The translations under genes and the position numbers were made by a program. From Candidatus Altimarinota bacterium (GTDB lineage Bacteria; Patescibacteriota; Gracilibacteria; BD1-5; UBA6164), in contig JAQTWV010000001.1 in the NCBI GenBank assembly GCA_028689115.1, positions 372,001 through 436,000 on the forward strand: a DNA stretch of 64,000 bases, written 5' to 3'. Positions 1-11,593 of this stretch are shown here, piece by piece (within the stretch, counting starts at the first letter, position 1; every line of letters begins with the position of its first letter). The notes under the pieces were generated by a model. It saw only the letters and a program-made list of their open reading frames with translations. It had not been told where the DNA came from and searched no databases.

Positions 1-180
1 ATCATTTTGATGAACTACTTCAAAAACATTTCATACTGAAATCATTTCAGTAAGTTCAGAATCACTTAATCACTCTCAATTAACTCAGATTTCTCACATC
101 AATCAAGATCAATTATCTAATTCTGATTTTAATCCGTTACTAGTAGGTAATAAATTAACTACTTCAATATTAGCATTCAT
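1..180 (-). CDS. Partial hypothetical protein (N-terminal 60 codons)
   Basis: This minus-strand reading frame starts at ATG (180) and runs off the window edge, giving 60 codons open only with TGA read as glycine. The fragment is rich in Asn, Glu, Ser and TGA-encoded Gly. It shows no membrane segment or motif I recognise. It is divergent from lgt across a 220-bp spacer. Function unknown; the call rests only on the open frame. Confidence 0.45.
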
Positions 181-345
181 ATAAAAATAAATAAATTTTA
201 AATTTATTTTACATTTAATTTGTTTAAGTTTGAGACTGTGAATATAACTTTAACACAATTATTTCTCAATTATTTCTTAAAATAAAACCGAGTATTTTTA
301 GTTATATTTATTTTTTTGTCAAATCAATTTTTAAAAATTATATTT

Positions 346-373
346 TTGATTGATTAAAAAAAATAAATATAAT
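346..373 (+). promoter_or_regulatory. Putative sigma70-type promoter for lgt-rhomboid
   Basis: TTGATT at 346-351 and TATAAT at 368-373 are separated by 16 bp, and the ATG of lgt lies 28 bp further on. The rest of 181-400 is A/T-rich spacer between divergent genes in which I see nothing else. Inferred from consensus only. Confidence 0.5.
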
Positions 374-400
374 GCTAGAAATTTATTTAATTATTGCGAT

Positions 401-1150
401 ATGAATATATTTAGTGTTACATTTTATTGAATAACAATTGCTCCAACTTACTATGGATTAATGTATGCAATATCTTTTATTATTTGATATTTTATACTTG
501 AAAAAAGAAAAATTATTTGAAAAAAATATCTAGAAGATTTATTCTTATATATATTTTTGTGAGTAGTTTTATGAGGTAGAATTTGATATATATTTTTTTA
601 TAATTTATGAAATTACTTATCAAATCCTGTTGATATAATTAAATTTTGGGAATGATGAATGAGTTTTCATGGTTGAGTAATTTGAGTTATATTGGCAATG
701 TATTTTTTCTCAAAAAAATACAAGCAATCATTTTTAATGATTGCTGATCAAATTACTTTAGTTCTACCTATTGGTTTATGATTTGGTAGGATTTGAAATT
801 ATTTAAATAAAGAATTACTTGGATATTCTGACTATAATTGATTATTTGCAGTGTATAAAGATTGAATTTGATATTTCCCTTCACCATTATTGGAATCATT
901 TTTAGAATGACTCCTTTTATTTTTATTTTTAAATTACTTTTATTTAAAAGGTAATCTAAAAAGATGACAAATTGCAAGCTTATTTTTGATACTTTATTCT
1001 ATTTTTAGGCTACTAGTAGAGATATTTTTTAGAGAACCAGACTCTCAAATTGGTTATATATTATGATATTTTACTATGTGAGAAATCCTTAGCTTACCTA
1101 TGTTTATTATTTGAATAATATTATTTTTAAGATTTAAAAATGAAAAATAA
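401..1150 (+). CDS. lgt: Prolipoprotein diacylglyceryl transferase
   Basis: Lgt transfers diacylglycerol from phosphatidylglycerol to the lipobox cysteine of prolipoproteins in the inner membrane. The 249-residue polytopic protein carries the family HGG motif (residues 90-92, MSFHGGVIG) and the signature GRIGNYLNKE (129-138); length is near the usual 260-290. Many glycines, including some in these motifs, are TGA codons. It overlaps the downstream rhomboid gene by 11 bp, so the two are probably co-transcribed. Candidate substrates in this window are the lipoproteins at 18.8-19.5 kb and 58.6-59.0 kb. Confidence 0.93.
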
Positions 1151-1709
1151 TTATCCTATTTCATATATTCTTATATTTATATCATTTATTTTTACAATAA
1201 TTTGATATATAATTCCTGATATATATGTATTTTGATTAAATAAATATTTTTTAAATAATTGAAATTATACTATATTTTTTCTTCAATTATTTTTAAGTGT
1301 ATTTCTCCATTGAGGATTTTTCCATTTTTTCTTCAATTCTATTTTTATTTATATGTTTTGAACTTCATTAGAATTATTTGTATTATGAAGAAAAAAATAT
1401 TTAATTTTCTTTATTTTTATAGTTTTATTTAATGGAATTCTTGTAACTATTCTTTCGTGAGATAACACAAACACAATTTGAATAAGTGGTTTTTGTATGG
1501 CAATCTTAAGTTATTATGTTCTTGAATTAAGATCAAAAAATAATCCAGATTATAAATGATGAATAACTGCTATTATTTTAAATCTACTTATATGATTTAT
1601 GCCTTGAATTAGTCTTTTAGGACATTTATTTTGAGTAATAGGTGGAATATTGTTCTATTTGTATAATAAAGAGTTTTTAAGACCAAGAATGGTGTGAGAA
1701 GCAAACTAA
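1140..1709 (+). CDS. Rhomboid-family intramembrane serine protease
   Basis: A 189-residue, highly hydrophobic protein with about six membrane segments. Rhomboid hallmarks are present: HGGFFH (57-62) followed by N66, the nucleophile motif GISG with Ser116, and the second catalytic residue His162 in GHLFGVIGG. Rhomboids cleave membrane proteins within their transmembrane helices. The start overlaps the lgt stop by 11 bp. The stop codon lies at the edge of a perfect terminator hairpin. Family assignment is firm; the substrate cannot be told. Confidence 0.85.
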
Positions 1710-1743
1710 AAAAACAAAACCGTAGGTTTTGTTTTTTTAGTTT
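1704..1743. terminator. Bidirectional terminator
   Basis: Perfect 18-bp inverted repeat with a 4-nt loop and A/T tracts on both sides. It lies between the converging rhomboid and holA genes and overlaps both stop codons. Confidence 0.85.
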
Positions 1744-2663
1744 GCAAGTAAACAACTTTCAAGTTCAAATCTAAAATCATTATCTTCAGTTCCAACCATA
1801 ACTCACGACTTCATTTTTTTATCTAGATTTATTAGACTTAGATATAATTTTGATAATCTCTCAAAACTTATCTTATAAGATTTTCATGCTAAAAAGGCTT
1901 TATTTCACAAACTCAAAATATTTCATATTTCATTTGGACTTAATTTTTCTTTTTTTAACTTCATTATATAAACACTTGTTCTTATATTTGCAAGTAGATT
2001 GTTATAAAATGCATAAATATTTGTGTCATTTAATATAATATCTATTTTTTTAAAAGCTGAGATTATATCATTATTTAATATATCATCTATCAGTAAAAAA
2101 ATACTTTCTTCAAGTTCTGGGATTATATTATTAAAAACATCGCTATCTTCTATATAATCTTTTAAAATTAATAATTTTTCAATTTCACTTATTATTTTAT
2201 TTAGATTATTTGACTTGTATCTTATTAATAGATTTATTGCACTATTTGAAATCTTATCTTTATATTTCCCTTTAATTATATTTATTACATCATTTTCACT
2301 TTCAGCATTGTATTCTTTTTTTTCACTTATTTTTTCTATTTCTTTGTATAATTTTTGTCTCTTATCTGGCTTTGGATAATTGAAAAGTAATATATTACTT
2401 TCTGGAATCTTATCTAATATTTTTAACAAAAACTCAGAAATTTTTTCTTCTAATTCGCTATGCAAATCAATAATTATCAATTTTTTTTCTCATAAAAAAC
2501 TTGATGAAAGTATATTTTGAGAATATGAATCAAATTCTCAGTCGCTGATTTGTTTTATATGAACCAAATTAAAATCACCATATTTTTCTATAAATTGGTT
2601 CTTCCATTTGAATACATTTTCACTTACTAAAAAGTCAGAATTTCATGTAAATAAGTAAATCAT
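1737..2663 (-). CDS. holA: DNA polymerase III delta subunit
   Basis: A 308-residue clamp-loader delta subunit, which opens the sliding clamp within the gamma complex. The N-terminus (MIYLFTGNSDFL) matches the family opening 'iyli.Gee.fl', and the helical C-terminal half fits delta; usual length is 330-345. Its ATG lies 1 nt after the stop of the truncated mutS gene, so translation is probably coupled. dnaX, encoding another clamp-loader subunit, is at 31-32.5 kb. Recognised from overall pattern rather than from a catalytic motif. Confidence 0.75.
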
Positions 2664-2664
2664 C

Positions 2665-3861
2665 TTATAATTTTATTATTTCTTTAAGTTTTTTTGATTG
2701 AGAATTTTTTATTATTTCAATTACATTTAAAATAGATTTAAGAGAATTTTTTAGATTTATCAAATCTCTAGGAGTTGTTCTATTTAGCGCAATCCTATTT
2801 AATATTCAATTAATATTTGAAATACTAGATAGTTCAGTTCTAACTTTATCTAAAAGCATCTTATCTTTTAAAAATTCTTCTATAAAATCTTGTCTTCTTT
2901 CTATTTCTTCTTTATTATTTAATGGTTTTAATATTGACTCGTACATTAAATTTGCTCAAGCACTAGTTTTTGTTTTATTTAAAACTCAAAATAGTGTTCA
3001 TTCCTTGATTGATTTTGTTGCTATATTATAAACTAAATCTAGGTTTCTTATAGTTGATTCATCCAATTTTAAAAATTGTGATAGATCTAGATGTGAAATA
3101 GTATTTAAGAAATCAAAATTACTTTTTTGATTATTTTCTAAATATTCAAGTAATAAACTAGACGCTCTAATTGCTTCTTTGTAATTTTCAATTCAAAAAG
3201 CATTTAAATTTATAGTTTTAAAATGCTTAATTAGATTTTTATATGCTTCAAGTTTTGGCTCGTAGTAATAAATATTTAATAAATATTTTCTCTCTAAAGT
3301 TTCTTTTATTTCTAAATTTCAAAATAATTTTTTCTCTAATACTACTTCTTTTGGTGCTAGTTTAAACAATTCAGCTTGTAATAACAAGAAATTTTCAAAT
3401 TCACAAGTTTTCCATTTATTTTCTCAAATATTTAAAATACTAAGTCAAAATTTATTATCAGTTCAGGAAATTGCTATAATATTAGAATTATTTGTTTCAT
3501 AGTTTTCTCATTCTAATCAAATGGTTGCTGGAGTTACAACTCTAACTATTTCCCTTCTTACAATTCATTTTAAGTTTGGATCACTTACTTGTTCAGCAAT
3601 CGCAACCTTGTATCATGCTTCAACTAATATTGGTAGATATTTTTCTTTTGCGTGAAATGGAAATCAAGCAAGTGGAGTTGGTTTTATAGCATTTTTATTT
3701 CTAGAAGTTACTGCGATTCATAAAACCTTATTTGCAATAATAGCATCATCATCAAACATTTCGTAAAAATCTCACATCCTAAAGAACAAAATAGCATCAC
3801 TATTTTGTTCTTTTAATTCATAATATTGAATCATTGCAGGAGTTAGATCTGTATTTTCCAT
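2665..3861 (-). CDS. mutS: MutS mismatch recognition protein, C-terminally truncated
   Basis: The N-terminus is unmistakably MutS: the mismatch-reading Phe-x-Glu motif sits at F32-E34 (GDFYEMFDDD), followed by the TPLAGFPFHA segment, the connector domain and the start of the core domain with the conserved IALNRTTPRDL stretch. The frame then stops at residue 398, while MutS is usually about 850 residues. The clamp and the whole ATPase/dimerisation domain are absent, and holA starts 1 nt later, so there is no room for the rest. It may be a decayed gene or a stand-alone mismatch-binding fragment. The frame is intact, with no internal stop, which argues against random decay. Confidence 0.88.
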
Positions 3862-3873
3862 CTTATAAATATA

Positions 3874-5088
3874 TTAAAACATAAACTTAAATCTATCTTT
3901 TCTTGAATATAAACTACTATCTTCAACATTTCTAGAAATAGATAAAAGAATTCATAATCAAATCATTAATGATAACAATGAAGAACCACCATAACTTACA
4001 AATGGCATAGTTATTCAAGTAAGAGGAACTATATTTAGATTTACTCAAATATTTATAAATGCTTGCATTAAAATCCGTGATGAAAATCAAATTGCTGCAA
4101 ATTTAGAAAATTTATCTTTTACTCTACTTGCTATATATAGTCACCTATATCATATATACATATATAATAATAATATCAATGTTCATCATAGAAATCATAA
4201 TTCTTCTATAATTACTGAAAAAATGAAATCTCATTGAACTTCAGGAAGGTAACCAAATTTTTGAATTGATCATCAAAATCATTTTCATTTAAATCATCAA
4301 CTTCAAATTGCAATTAATGCTTGTTCAGTTTGATAATTTATAGTTTTATTTTTAATAGCTTCTTTATTATCAGCAAGGAAATTATCTATTCTTTGAGTTA
4401 TATATCAAAGTGTATTTTCGTTTTTTCATGTAATTTTATCATAATCTCACATAGAATAAACTGAAAATACTAAAAATACTCACAATCACATAGTAATAAG
4501 TAGATGTTTAGTATTCATTCATGCATAAAAATACATTATTACAGATACTGGTAAAATAACCATTATGGTTCAGAAATCTGGTTGCATTCATAGTAAAAAA
4601 AGTACTCATGCCATTATTCACATAAAAGGTACAAATCACTTTTTAAAATCTTTTAAATATCAAAAATATTTTTTAAAAAATGCAGCTAAAAAAATAATAA
4701 GTCATACTTTTAAAAATTCAGCAGGTTGGATAGTAAAAGGAATTCATGGTATAGCAATCCATCATTTTGCTCATTTTAAACTCATTCAAATTGTTAATAC
4801 AACAATTAATAAAAATATTGTTACTCAAAATATTTGTTTTGAATACTTTTCAAATATGCTACTATTAATTTTTGTCATTATTCAAAGTAATGCAAGCGAT
4901 ACTAACACATGTGTTATATTTCTTATAACATAAAAATAATTATATGCTTCATTTATATATCATTTTTGTGCTTGTAAATCAGTAACTCTAAAAGATGAAT
5001 AAACAGAAACAGAAGAAACCATTATCATTCAAAATATAACTAGAGCTAATACGCTAAAAAAAAGTTTATAATCTATGTTTTTTTTCAT
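3874..5088 (-). CDS. ftsW: SEDS-family peptidoglycan polymerase (FtsW/RodA)
   Basis: A 404-residue polytopic membrane protein of the SEDS family, which polymerises lipid II into glycan strands. Family motifs are visible: KGWIAIPGIPFTIQPAEFLK in the first third, QPDFGT, and the C-terminal VPLTGITMPFVSYGGSS. Length is typical. Its ATG overlaps the yggT stop by one base (taATG). FtsW versus RodA cannot be settled from motifs alone; I prefer FtsW. Partners in this window are murE, murF and uppS. Confidence 0.88.
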
Positions 5089-5381
5089 TATAAATTAGTT
5101 ATATCAAAGTAATATTGTTGTATTGATGGATCAAATGAGAAGATAATTGCTTGAATAAATAATAGTATAAAGATTATTATTATTGGTGTAAAATCAAGCA
5201 TTCAAAAAGTAGTAGGAATAATTTCTTTTACTTTTTTATATATAGGATCCATTATGTTGGCTATAAATTTTGGTCTAAATCTTAATCATATCAAGATTAA
5301 CCATGATAAAATCACATCAAATATTATAAAATACTTTATAATATCTGTTAATAGTAATATTGCTACTAAAATTGTAATCAT
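5088..5381 (-). CDS. YggT-family membrane protein
   Basis: A 97-residue protein with two hydrophobic stretches separated by a basic linker containing RFRPKFIANIMDPIYKK. This matches the YggT family pattern (hydrophobic - 'NPi...i...v...l.P' - hydrophobic). YggT proteins are linked to division or osmotic tolerance, but their biochemical role is unsettled. It overlaps rnc upstream and ftsW downstream by one base each, which indicates an operon. Confidence 0.7.
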
Positions 5382-6115
5382 TATTTTTTATTAGTTAATT
5401 TTATAAATGCATCATTTGCTGCTTGTTCTTGTGCTTTTTTCTTACTAGATCATTTTCAAACTCATTTTAAATCTGTGTTAAAATAAATTCATACTGTAAA
5501 AATTTTATCATGATCAAGTCATTCTTCAGATATTACATTGTATGTAGGAGTAACATCAAAATCTGCTTGTGCTAACTCTTGAATTGTAGTTTTATAATCT
5601 TTTGTTAAATTATTTTTAACTATATCTTTTACAACTGGATAAATATGTTTTTCTATAAAACTACGAGCTTCTCACATTCAAATATCTAAATAAATTGCTC
5701 ATATAACTGCCTCCACAACATTTGCAAGTAAATAATCATTTTCTCTTCATCATGATTTTTCTTCTCATTTTCAAAGAAGTAAATATTTAGAGAAATTAAG
5801 TTTTTTTGCAACGTTTGCTAGATTTCTACCTCTAACAATAGCGCTTCTTATATCAGTTAATTCTCATTCTGTTTTTTTAGGATAATCGTGATATAAATTA
5901 TCAGTTACAACTAACTCTAAAATAGCATCTCATAAAAACTCTAGTCTTTCATTGTGTTCAGGTGCAAATTCAGGTTTTTCATTTACTATTGATCTATGAA
6001 TAAATGCCAAAATATAAGTAGCAATATTTTTATAATCTATATTTAAATCTAGCAATAATGTACCAATTTTTTCTATATGAATTTCATTTTCTATAGCTTT
6101 CTTTGCTATAACCAT
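5381..6115 (-). CDS. rnc: Ribonuclease III
   Basis: A 244-residue double-strand-specific endoribonuclease that acts in rRNA processing and mRNA turnover. The catalytic signature NERLEFLGDA is at residues 55-64. The second acidic helix (NVVEAVIGAIYLD, about 131-143) supplies the remaining metal ligands, and a dsRNA-binding domain occupies about 170-240, ending in the Lys/Ala-rich helix KKKAQEQAANDAFIKL. It starts the rnc-yggT-ftsW-mutS-holA run, in which adjacent genes overlap by one base or nearly touch. Confidence 0.93.
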
Positions 6116-6235
6116 AATTTATTTTTTAAAAAATAATTTGAAAAATAAAAAATTTAAAATTAAAAATTTATTTTTTTAACTACATAACTTTTCATTTTTC
6201 TTTTATTAGATTACTTTTTTTATATAAAAAGTAAA

Positions 6236-6280
6236 GAAAAAAGACACTATTTTATTTTTTTAAAATAGTGTCTTTTTTTA
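6236..6280. terminator. Terminator after nusB
   Basis: A 14-bp perfect stem (6241-6254 with 6261-6274) with T tracts on both sides. It overlaps the nusB stop codon on the minus strand. Confidence 0.8.
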
Positions 6281-6754
6281 TTTTCTAAATATAGAATAAT
6301 TATAAATATTTTCATAATTATCTTTCAATTTTCATAACTCTTCATGGTCATGTAAAACTTTATTTAAAACTCAGTTTACAATTTTTTTTGCAGATTCATC
6401 TCAATATACTTTTGCGACTTCTACAGCTTCATTTACAGATACTTTTCCTGGAATTTCCTCAGTTATGTAAAACATTTCTGCTAGAGCTATGTAAATTGGT
6501 ATTATATTTACAATGCTCATTTTATCAAAATCAAATTTAGGAGAATATTTTTTTATAACAAATATAAAAAATCATTCATAATGTCTTATTATTTTATTCA
6601 TTTCATTTAAATATTCTTCATCTCTTTCAAATGAAAATACTTCGTCGAAAAATGAATTATAAAATTCTGTTAAATCTACTGTTCAAAAAGTTCAAGCATA
6701 AAGTTCTTGATACAGTAATTTTCTAGATTTTTTACGGTTAATTATAGAAGTCAT
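6278..6754 (-). CDS. nusB: Transcription antitermination factor NusB
   Basis: A 158-residue, all-helical NusB-type protein. The opening (RKKSRKLLYQELYA) matches the family 'R..aRe.alq.ly..', and the C-terminal GKVSVNEAVEVAKVYGDESAKKIVNGVL matches the well conserved 'vp..v.inEaVelak.f....s..fvNgvLd' region. NusB binds boxA RNA with S10 during rRNA transcription. The gene stands alone between two terminators. Confidence 0.88.
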
Positions 6755-6781
6755 TTTAAGGAGCGTAATTATATATAGTAC

Positions 6782-6826
6782 AAAAAATAACATAGATATT
6801 TATTGTATTTATCTATGTTATTTTTT
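6782..6826. terminator. Terminator after bL32 gene
   Basis: Long inverted repeat (AAAAAATAACATAGAT and its complement around a 13-nt loop) downstream of the bL32 gene on the minus strand. It is T-rich in both directions. Confidence 0.7.
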
Positions 6827-6836
6827 AAGAATGGTA

Positions 6837-7046
6837 TTATATTCTAGTAGTTCTTTTATTAGTTTTTTTAGCTATAACTTGTCTTCCGTTATACATTCCA
6901 TTTTCATCTACCATGTGAGATAAACCATTACCTTCTTTATTTAACATCACTCTGTCTTTTAGCTTTTTAGCCATTTTTAAAATCCAAGCTGTTGTTCTAG
7001 ATCTAGTCTCAGATTTTGAGTGTCTCTTTTTTGGTCCAATTGTCAT
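6837..7046 (-). CDS. rpmF: Ribosomal protein bL32, cysteine-less form
   Basis: A 69-residue basic protein. The N-terminal GPKKRHSKSETRSRT matches the L32 opening 'vPkrk.Sksr...R', and the C-terminal segment GMYNGRQVI matches 'Gy.yKGreVi'. The four zinc-binding cysteines of classical L32 are missing; the HMVDENG segment sits where the C-x2-C pair would be. This is the C-minus type of the family. It is a single gene with its own terminator. Confidence 0.78.
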   Translation of the reverse strand: MTIGPKKRHSKSETRSRTTAWILKMAKKLKDRVMLNKEGNGLSHMVDENGMYNGRQVIAKKTNKRTTRI

Positions 7047-7189
7047 TTTTGCAAATTAAATAATAAATTTTTTTTAAAATTACTTGTGGATTTTATAAAT
7101 TTTTTCATAAAATGCAAATTTAATTTGAAAAAAAAGTATATAAAGGTATATTAATATAAAATATATCGTATAATTATAAAAAATACTCG

Positions 7190-7867
7190 ATGAAAAAAAT
7201 ATTGATAATTGAAGATGATAAATGAATTTCTACTTCATTGAAATTATATTTAGAAAATTCTGATTTTGAGGTTTACTTACATTATGAATGATATAATGCA
7301 ATTGAAAAAATATTAGAAGTAGTTCCAGATCTAATTATTCTTGATATAAATTTACCTTGAAAAAATGGTATTGATATAACTCGTGAATATAGGTTACTTT
7401 GAAATATTCCAATAATCATGCTTACAGCTAGATCAAGTGAATTAGATAGGATTAATTGACTTGAAATTTGAGCAGATGATTATATAGCAAAGCCATTTTC
7501 CCCTAGAGAACTTTTAGCTAGAATAAATACTATAATTAGAAGAATTCCTGAACAAAAAGAAATAATTATTGAAAATAATGATTTCTTAAAATGTCTTGAT
7601 ATAACAATTGATATTACAAAAAAAATCGTAAAAAAATGAAATAAAATCATTCCTCTAACATGAAATGAATATGATATATTGAAAAAATTATTAGAAGAAA
7701 AATGAAAAGTTGTTTCAAGAGAGTATATAATGAAAGAAATAATTGGTTATGATAATTATTTATATGATAGAACAATTGATACTCATATAAAAAATTTGAG
7801 AAAAAAACTAGATGCAAAAGATTTGATTCTAACTATTAGATGAGAATGATATAGGATTAATATTTAA
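7190..7867 (+). CDS. OmpR-family response regulator
   Basis: A 225-residue two-component regulator. The receiver domain (1-120) has the acidic pocket IIEDD, phosphoacceptor Asp52 ([10 protein letters not shown]), LTAR and the switch lysine in IAKPF. A winged-helix DNA-binding domain (about 130-225) contains [15 protein letters not shown] and ends in TIRGEGYRI. The histidine kinase gene begins 9 bp after its stop, so the two form a cognate pair. The signal and targets cannot be inferred. Confidence 0.93.
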
Positions 7868-7876
7868 AAACACAAG

Positions 7877-9196
7877 ATGTCTCTATCTAGAAAATTTATA
7901 CTTGCAATTGTAACTACAATTTTGTTTATAACATCAATTAATGTAATTGCTTTTTATGCATTTTATACAACATATTTAAAAGTATATTTAGTTGAAAAAA
8001 TAGAATCAAGAGATAAGGTTACACTAGAATACATAAATAATATAATTAAAAAACAAACTATTGATGATATTGATAGTATTTTTACAGATACTGAAATAGA
8101 ATTTTTTGAGTTACTTGAAAATAATGATGGAAAAATCCCACTTAGTAAGGAAAAAAACGTAGATATAGTTATAAACTATTTAGTTAAAAGTTGAATTGCT
8201 CCAAAATACATAGAAGAAATAATTCCAACTGATAATTTCTGAAAAGTTCTTGAGGCTATGAGAGATAAAACTACTCCAGAATATAGATTTTTAAATAAAT
8301 TAAGTATTTCTATACTAATCACAAATATAATTTCTATTACTATATCAATCATTGTTCTTATTATTTTTATTAGAAAAACTATATATCCAATAAAAGATAT
8401 AACACAAAAAATAAAGGATATTCAAATACAAAAAAAATATTGAAAAAATTCAGAAGAAATAATATATTATAATAAAAAAGATGAAGTTTGATTGCTTGTT
8501 AGTGCAATTAATAGTCTGAATAAAAGATTACATTTGCAAGATGAAATTAGAACAAGATTACTCGCTGATATTAGTCATGAATTAAAAACTCCAATTACTT
8601 CAATTCAGTGTTATCTTGAGTGAATTTCTGATTGAGTAATAAAACTAGATCAAAAAAACTTAAATTCTATAACTTATGAGATGAAGAGACTTATTTCACT
8701 TGTAAATAAGATTATGGAATATGAAAAATTGGATAGAAAAAAATTAGATTTATCATTATCTGATTTTTTAGTAAGTGATTTAATTATATTGCTTGTTGAA
8801 ACTCATAAGAAAAGACTTAGAGAAAATAAACAAAGAATAAAAGTTACCTGAGAATCAAATATAATTATTACTGCTGACAAGGATTTATTTATGCAATTAG
8901 TACATAATTTAATTTGAAATTTTTTAAAATATTCTGGTAAAAAAACATTTTTAAAAATAAATATTACAAGAAAATATATAGATTTTAGCGATGATTGAGT
9001 ATGAGTAAAATCTTCTGAAATTCCATTTCTAACTGAAAAATTTTATCAATGAAATATGGAAAAAAGTGGAGATATAGATGCTAGATGAATTTGAGTTTGA
9101 TTATCTATAGTTACAAAAATCATAGAAAGTCATGGTTGGAGATATGAAATAAAGTCAGATATTTGAAAATGATTTAGTTTCAAAATTTTCATATAA
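7877..9196 (+). CDS. Two-component sensor histidine kinase
   Basis: A 439-residue membrane kinase. It has a transmembrane segment at about 7-29, an extracytoplasmic sensor of about 110 residues, a second transmembrane segment at about 143-166 and a HAMP-like linker. The HisKA dimerisation helix carries phospho-His234 in ISHELKTP. The HATPase domain has an N box (HNLIGNFLKYS), a G1 box (DDGVGV) and a G2 box (GIGVGLSIV). Several G-box glycines are TGA codons, so the protein exists only under the recoded table. It follows its response regulator in one operon. Confidence 0.92.
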
Positions 9197-9335
9197 ATCT
9201 TCACAAAATATTCACATTTAAAATTTTGTTTTATTTAAAAAATAGTTATTATATAATTACGAGTAAGGGGTAATTTTTAAAGTTAAAGCCTAAAATAATT
9301 TTATTTTCTCCCCTTTCCTTGTTAATTATAAAAAA

Positions 9336-10160
9336 ATGCTTAAAAAAATAATTTTATTTATTACATTATTTGTTATGTTCTCTTCTACTAAATCATTTGC
9401 ATATGATTTAGTACTTTCTGATGAATGAAAAACAATTAGAGAGTTAAAAGAAAGTATAGAGTGACTAGATAAGGTAAAAAGTGAATTATATAACAAATTA
9501 AATGATTTTAATCCAGATCAAAAATTAAAAACTTTTTTTAGAGATGACTTAGTATTAGCAGATTTAGATAACCTAAGAAAAATAATTGAACAATACATAA
9601 AAAATAATAGTCTATTAGAAGAAGAGTTGTCTGAAAAATCAAAAAAACTTTTAGATGTAACAGATATTAGAATTAAACTTTTGGAAGAAAAAAAGGATTT
9701 ATATAAAAAAATGACACCTTTTATTAAGTCTGATTCATATCAAAATTATTTAGATTATATAAAATCAGATACAGCTATTTACTCTGAAAAAAAAGAAATA
9801 GATTCAAGTATATATAGAAAACAAGAAATTATAAATAGTAAGGTTACTATCCTAGAGGAAAAAATAAAAGAACATAAAACATTTTTAGAAGACTCATTAA
9901 AAACATTAGTTGAGTGAATAATGGATGAAAAAATAAATTATTTATCAAATAATAAAAGTTTTTCAGAGTTAACAAATATAGAAAAAACTAAGATTCTTGA
10001 AAAAACAACAATTAAGATTCAAAATAATATTGATATAATGAAAAATGAAGCTTTATTAGACAATAGTACTATTTTTATAAAAGTTAATAATGATAAAAAA
10101 ATTGAAATTTATAATATAGTATTAAAGAAATTAGAAGATTTTAAAAATTCATTTAAATAA
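9336..10160 (+). CDS. Secreted coiled-coil protein, unknown function
   Basis: A 274-residue protein with a signal peptide (MLKKIILFITLFVMFSS, cleavage near SFA-YD) followed by about 240 residues that are almost entirely charged, Lys/Glu-rich and heptad-like, which suggests long coiled coils. It has no cysteine pairs or catalytic motif. It sits 139 bp after the histidine kinase, with its own probable promoter in between, and ends at a strong terminator. It could be a periplasmic scaffold or an adhesin stalk; that is inference only. Confidence 0.7.
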
Positions 10161-10196
10161 AAAAATCCAGATTTTAATAAATCTGGATTTTTTTAT
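10158..10196. terminator. Bidirectional terminator
   Basis: Perfect hairpin (AAAAAATCCAGATTTA and its complement) between the converging coiled-coil gene and the epimerase gene. Confidence 0.85.
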
Positions 10197-10199
10197 ATT

Positions 10200-11588
10200 T
10201 TATATCTTATGGTTAAAAAATTGTTCTAAATCTAATCTTTCATCATCAAATTTAAATAATTTTCCATCTTTTTTTAGCATTTCTAAAACTTCATCAACTA
10301 TTTTTTTAGACACATTTTTTCAATAAAGATGTTCTTTTTTTATCATTGATTTATTTGAAATAGCTCATTTAACTATTTCCACAATTAATTTAGAATTAAT
10401 TGGTGGAGCAATTATGTTAGTTCAATCTAGAATAGTTTCAGTTCTATCAGATCAAAATCTAACTGTTACACAAGGAACTCAGACAATATTTGCTTCTTCT
10501 TGCATACTTCAACTATCAGTTACAACTGCTCAAGCCTTACTTATCATATCAATAACTTCGGAGTGGTGAGCTAATGCTGGTCAATATGCAAAATTTTCTT
10601 TATATTTTTTTCTTAGATTTTCTATATCATCTCTTAATCAATAATTATCAATAGCAAACTCGCTTGCATATAATCATAGAAAACAAACATTTACTCAATC
10701 TTCAATTAGTTTTTTAATTGCATTGTAAATAATTAAAAATCTTTCCTTTTTTTCAGTATTTTCTCTTCTATGAATTGTGATAAATATAAAAGGTTTTCCC
10801 TTCATATTTGGATAAGCTTCAAATGCTTTTGAATCTTTAACTTTTTGTTTTGAAATTTCTATTGCATCGGCAACTGTATTTCAAACTACTTTTATATGTT
10901 CTTTTGGAAATCATTCATTTCTCAAAGTTTTTCTATACAAATCAACTGGAACTGCAAATAATCAAGTTGAAGCTTCAATTCATCTAGTATCAAACTGTTC
11001 TGGATATGGTTCTATGCTTCAAGTTTCATATAAATCGAATTCTTGTAATTTTTTATAATATTTTTCCCAATTAAATATTCAATCTTCAAAGTCCTTAAAT
11101 AATTTGTGATAAAACTCTTTATTTGGTGTAAACGTTCTAATTCATGCTTCCACATGAACTACTGCAAATTTATTTAAAAATGCTGCTTTATCAGCAGTTG
11201 TAGCAGTAAGTGTATCTCAATGAACATATGGTACTGGTATTTTTTTGTATTCACCTGATAATTCAACTAAGAAATCTCATAATCTATCTATAACAAGAGA
11301 AAACTTTTTATGAATTGGTCAAAATATATTTAAATTTACATCTACTTCCATACCAAATTCTCATAAAACTCATTTACTTAAATTATAGTCATAATGTTGC
11401 CCTGTATGAACTAAAATTACTAATTCTCATCTAGATTTAAGTTCTAAATATAATGGTGCTTGTTTTATAATATCTGGCTTTGTTGCTATCATTATAATAT
11501 GAGCATATTTTTGAACACTATTTTGTATATCAAACCAAAAGTTAGGTCTAATATAAACACTATTATCTTCTTTATTTATTGTTTGCAT
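10200..11588 (-). CDS. UDP-N-acetylglucosamine 2-epimerase-like protein
   Basis: A 462-residue protein of the WecB/epimerase_2 family, which interconverts UDP-GlcNAc and UDP-ManNAc. Family features are HTGQHYD near the start, VHVEAGIRT (the sugar-nucleotide site), IEASTGLFAV, the VVGNTVADAI segment, ITIHRREN and VVTDSGSMQEEA with VPCVTVR near the C-terminus. It is longer than the usual 370-380 residues, with extra sequence around residues 140-200 (a Tyr/Phe-rich insert after RTFTP). It may supply ManNAc for surface glycans. A terminator-like hairpin sits just before the start codon. Confidence 0.85.
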
Positions 11589-11593
11589 TATAA

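Noticed and set aside
4565-4933. Plus-strand 122-codon frame
   Set aside because: Antisense to ftsW, which is full length with SEDS motifs.
9255-9325. Riboswitch or leader RNA upstream of the coiled-coil gene
   Set aside because: AAGGGG and CCCCTT could pair over a long loop, but no known riboswitch core is recognisable.
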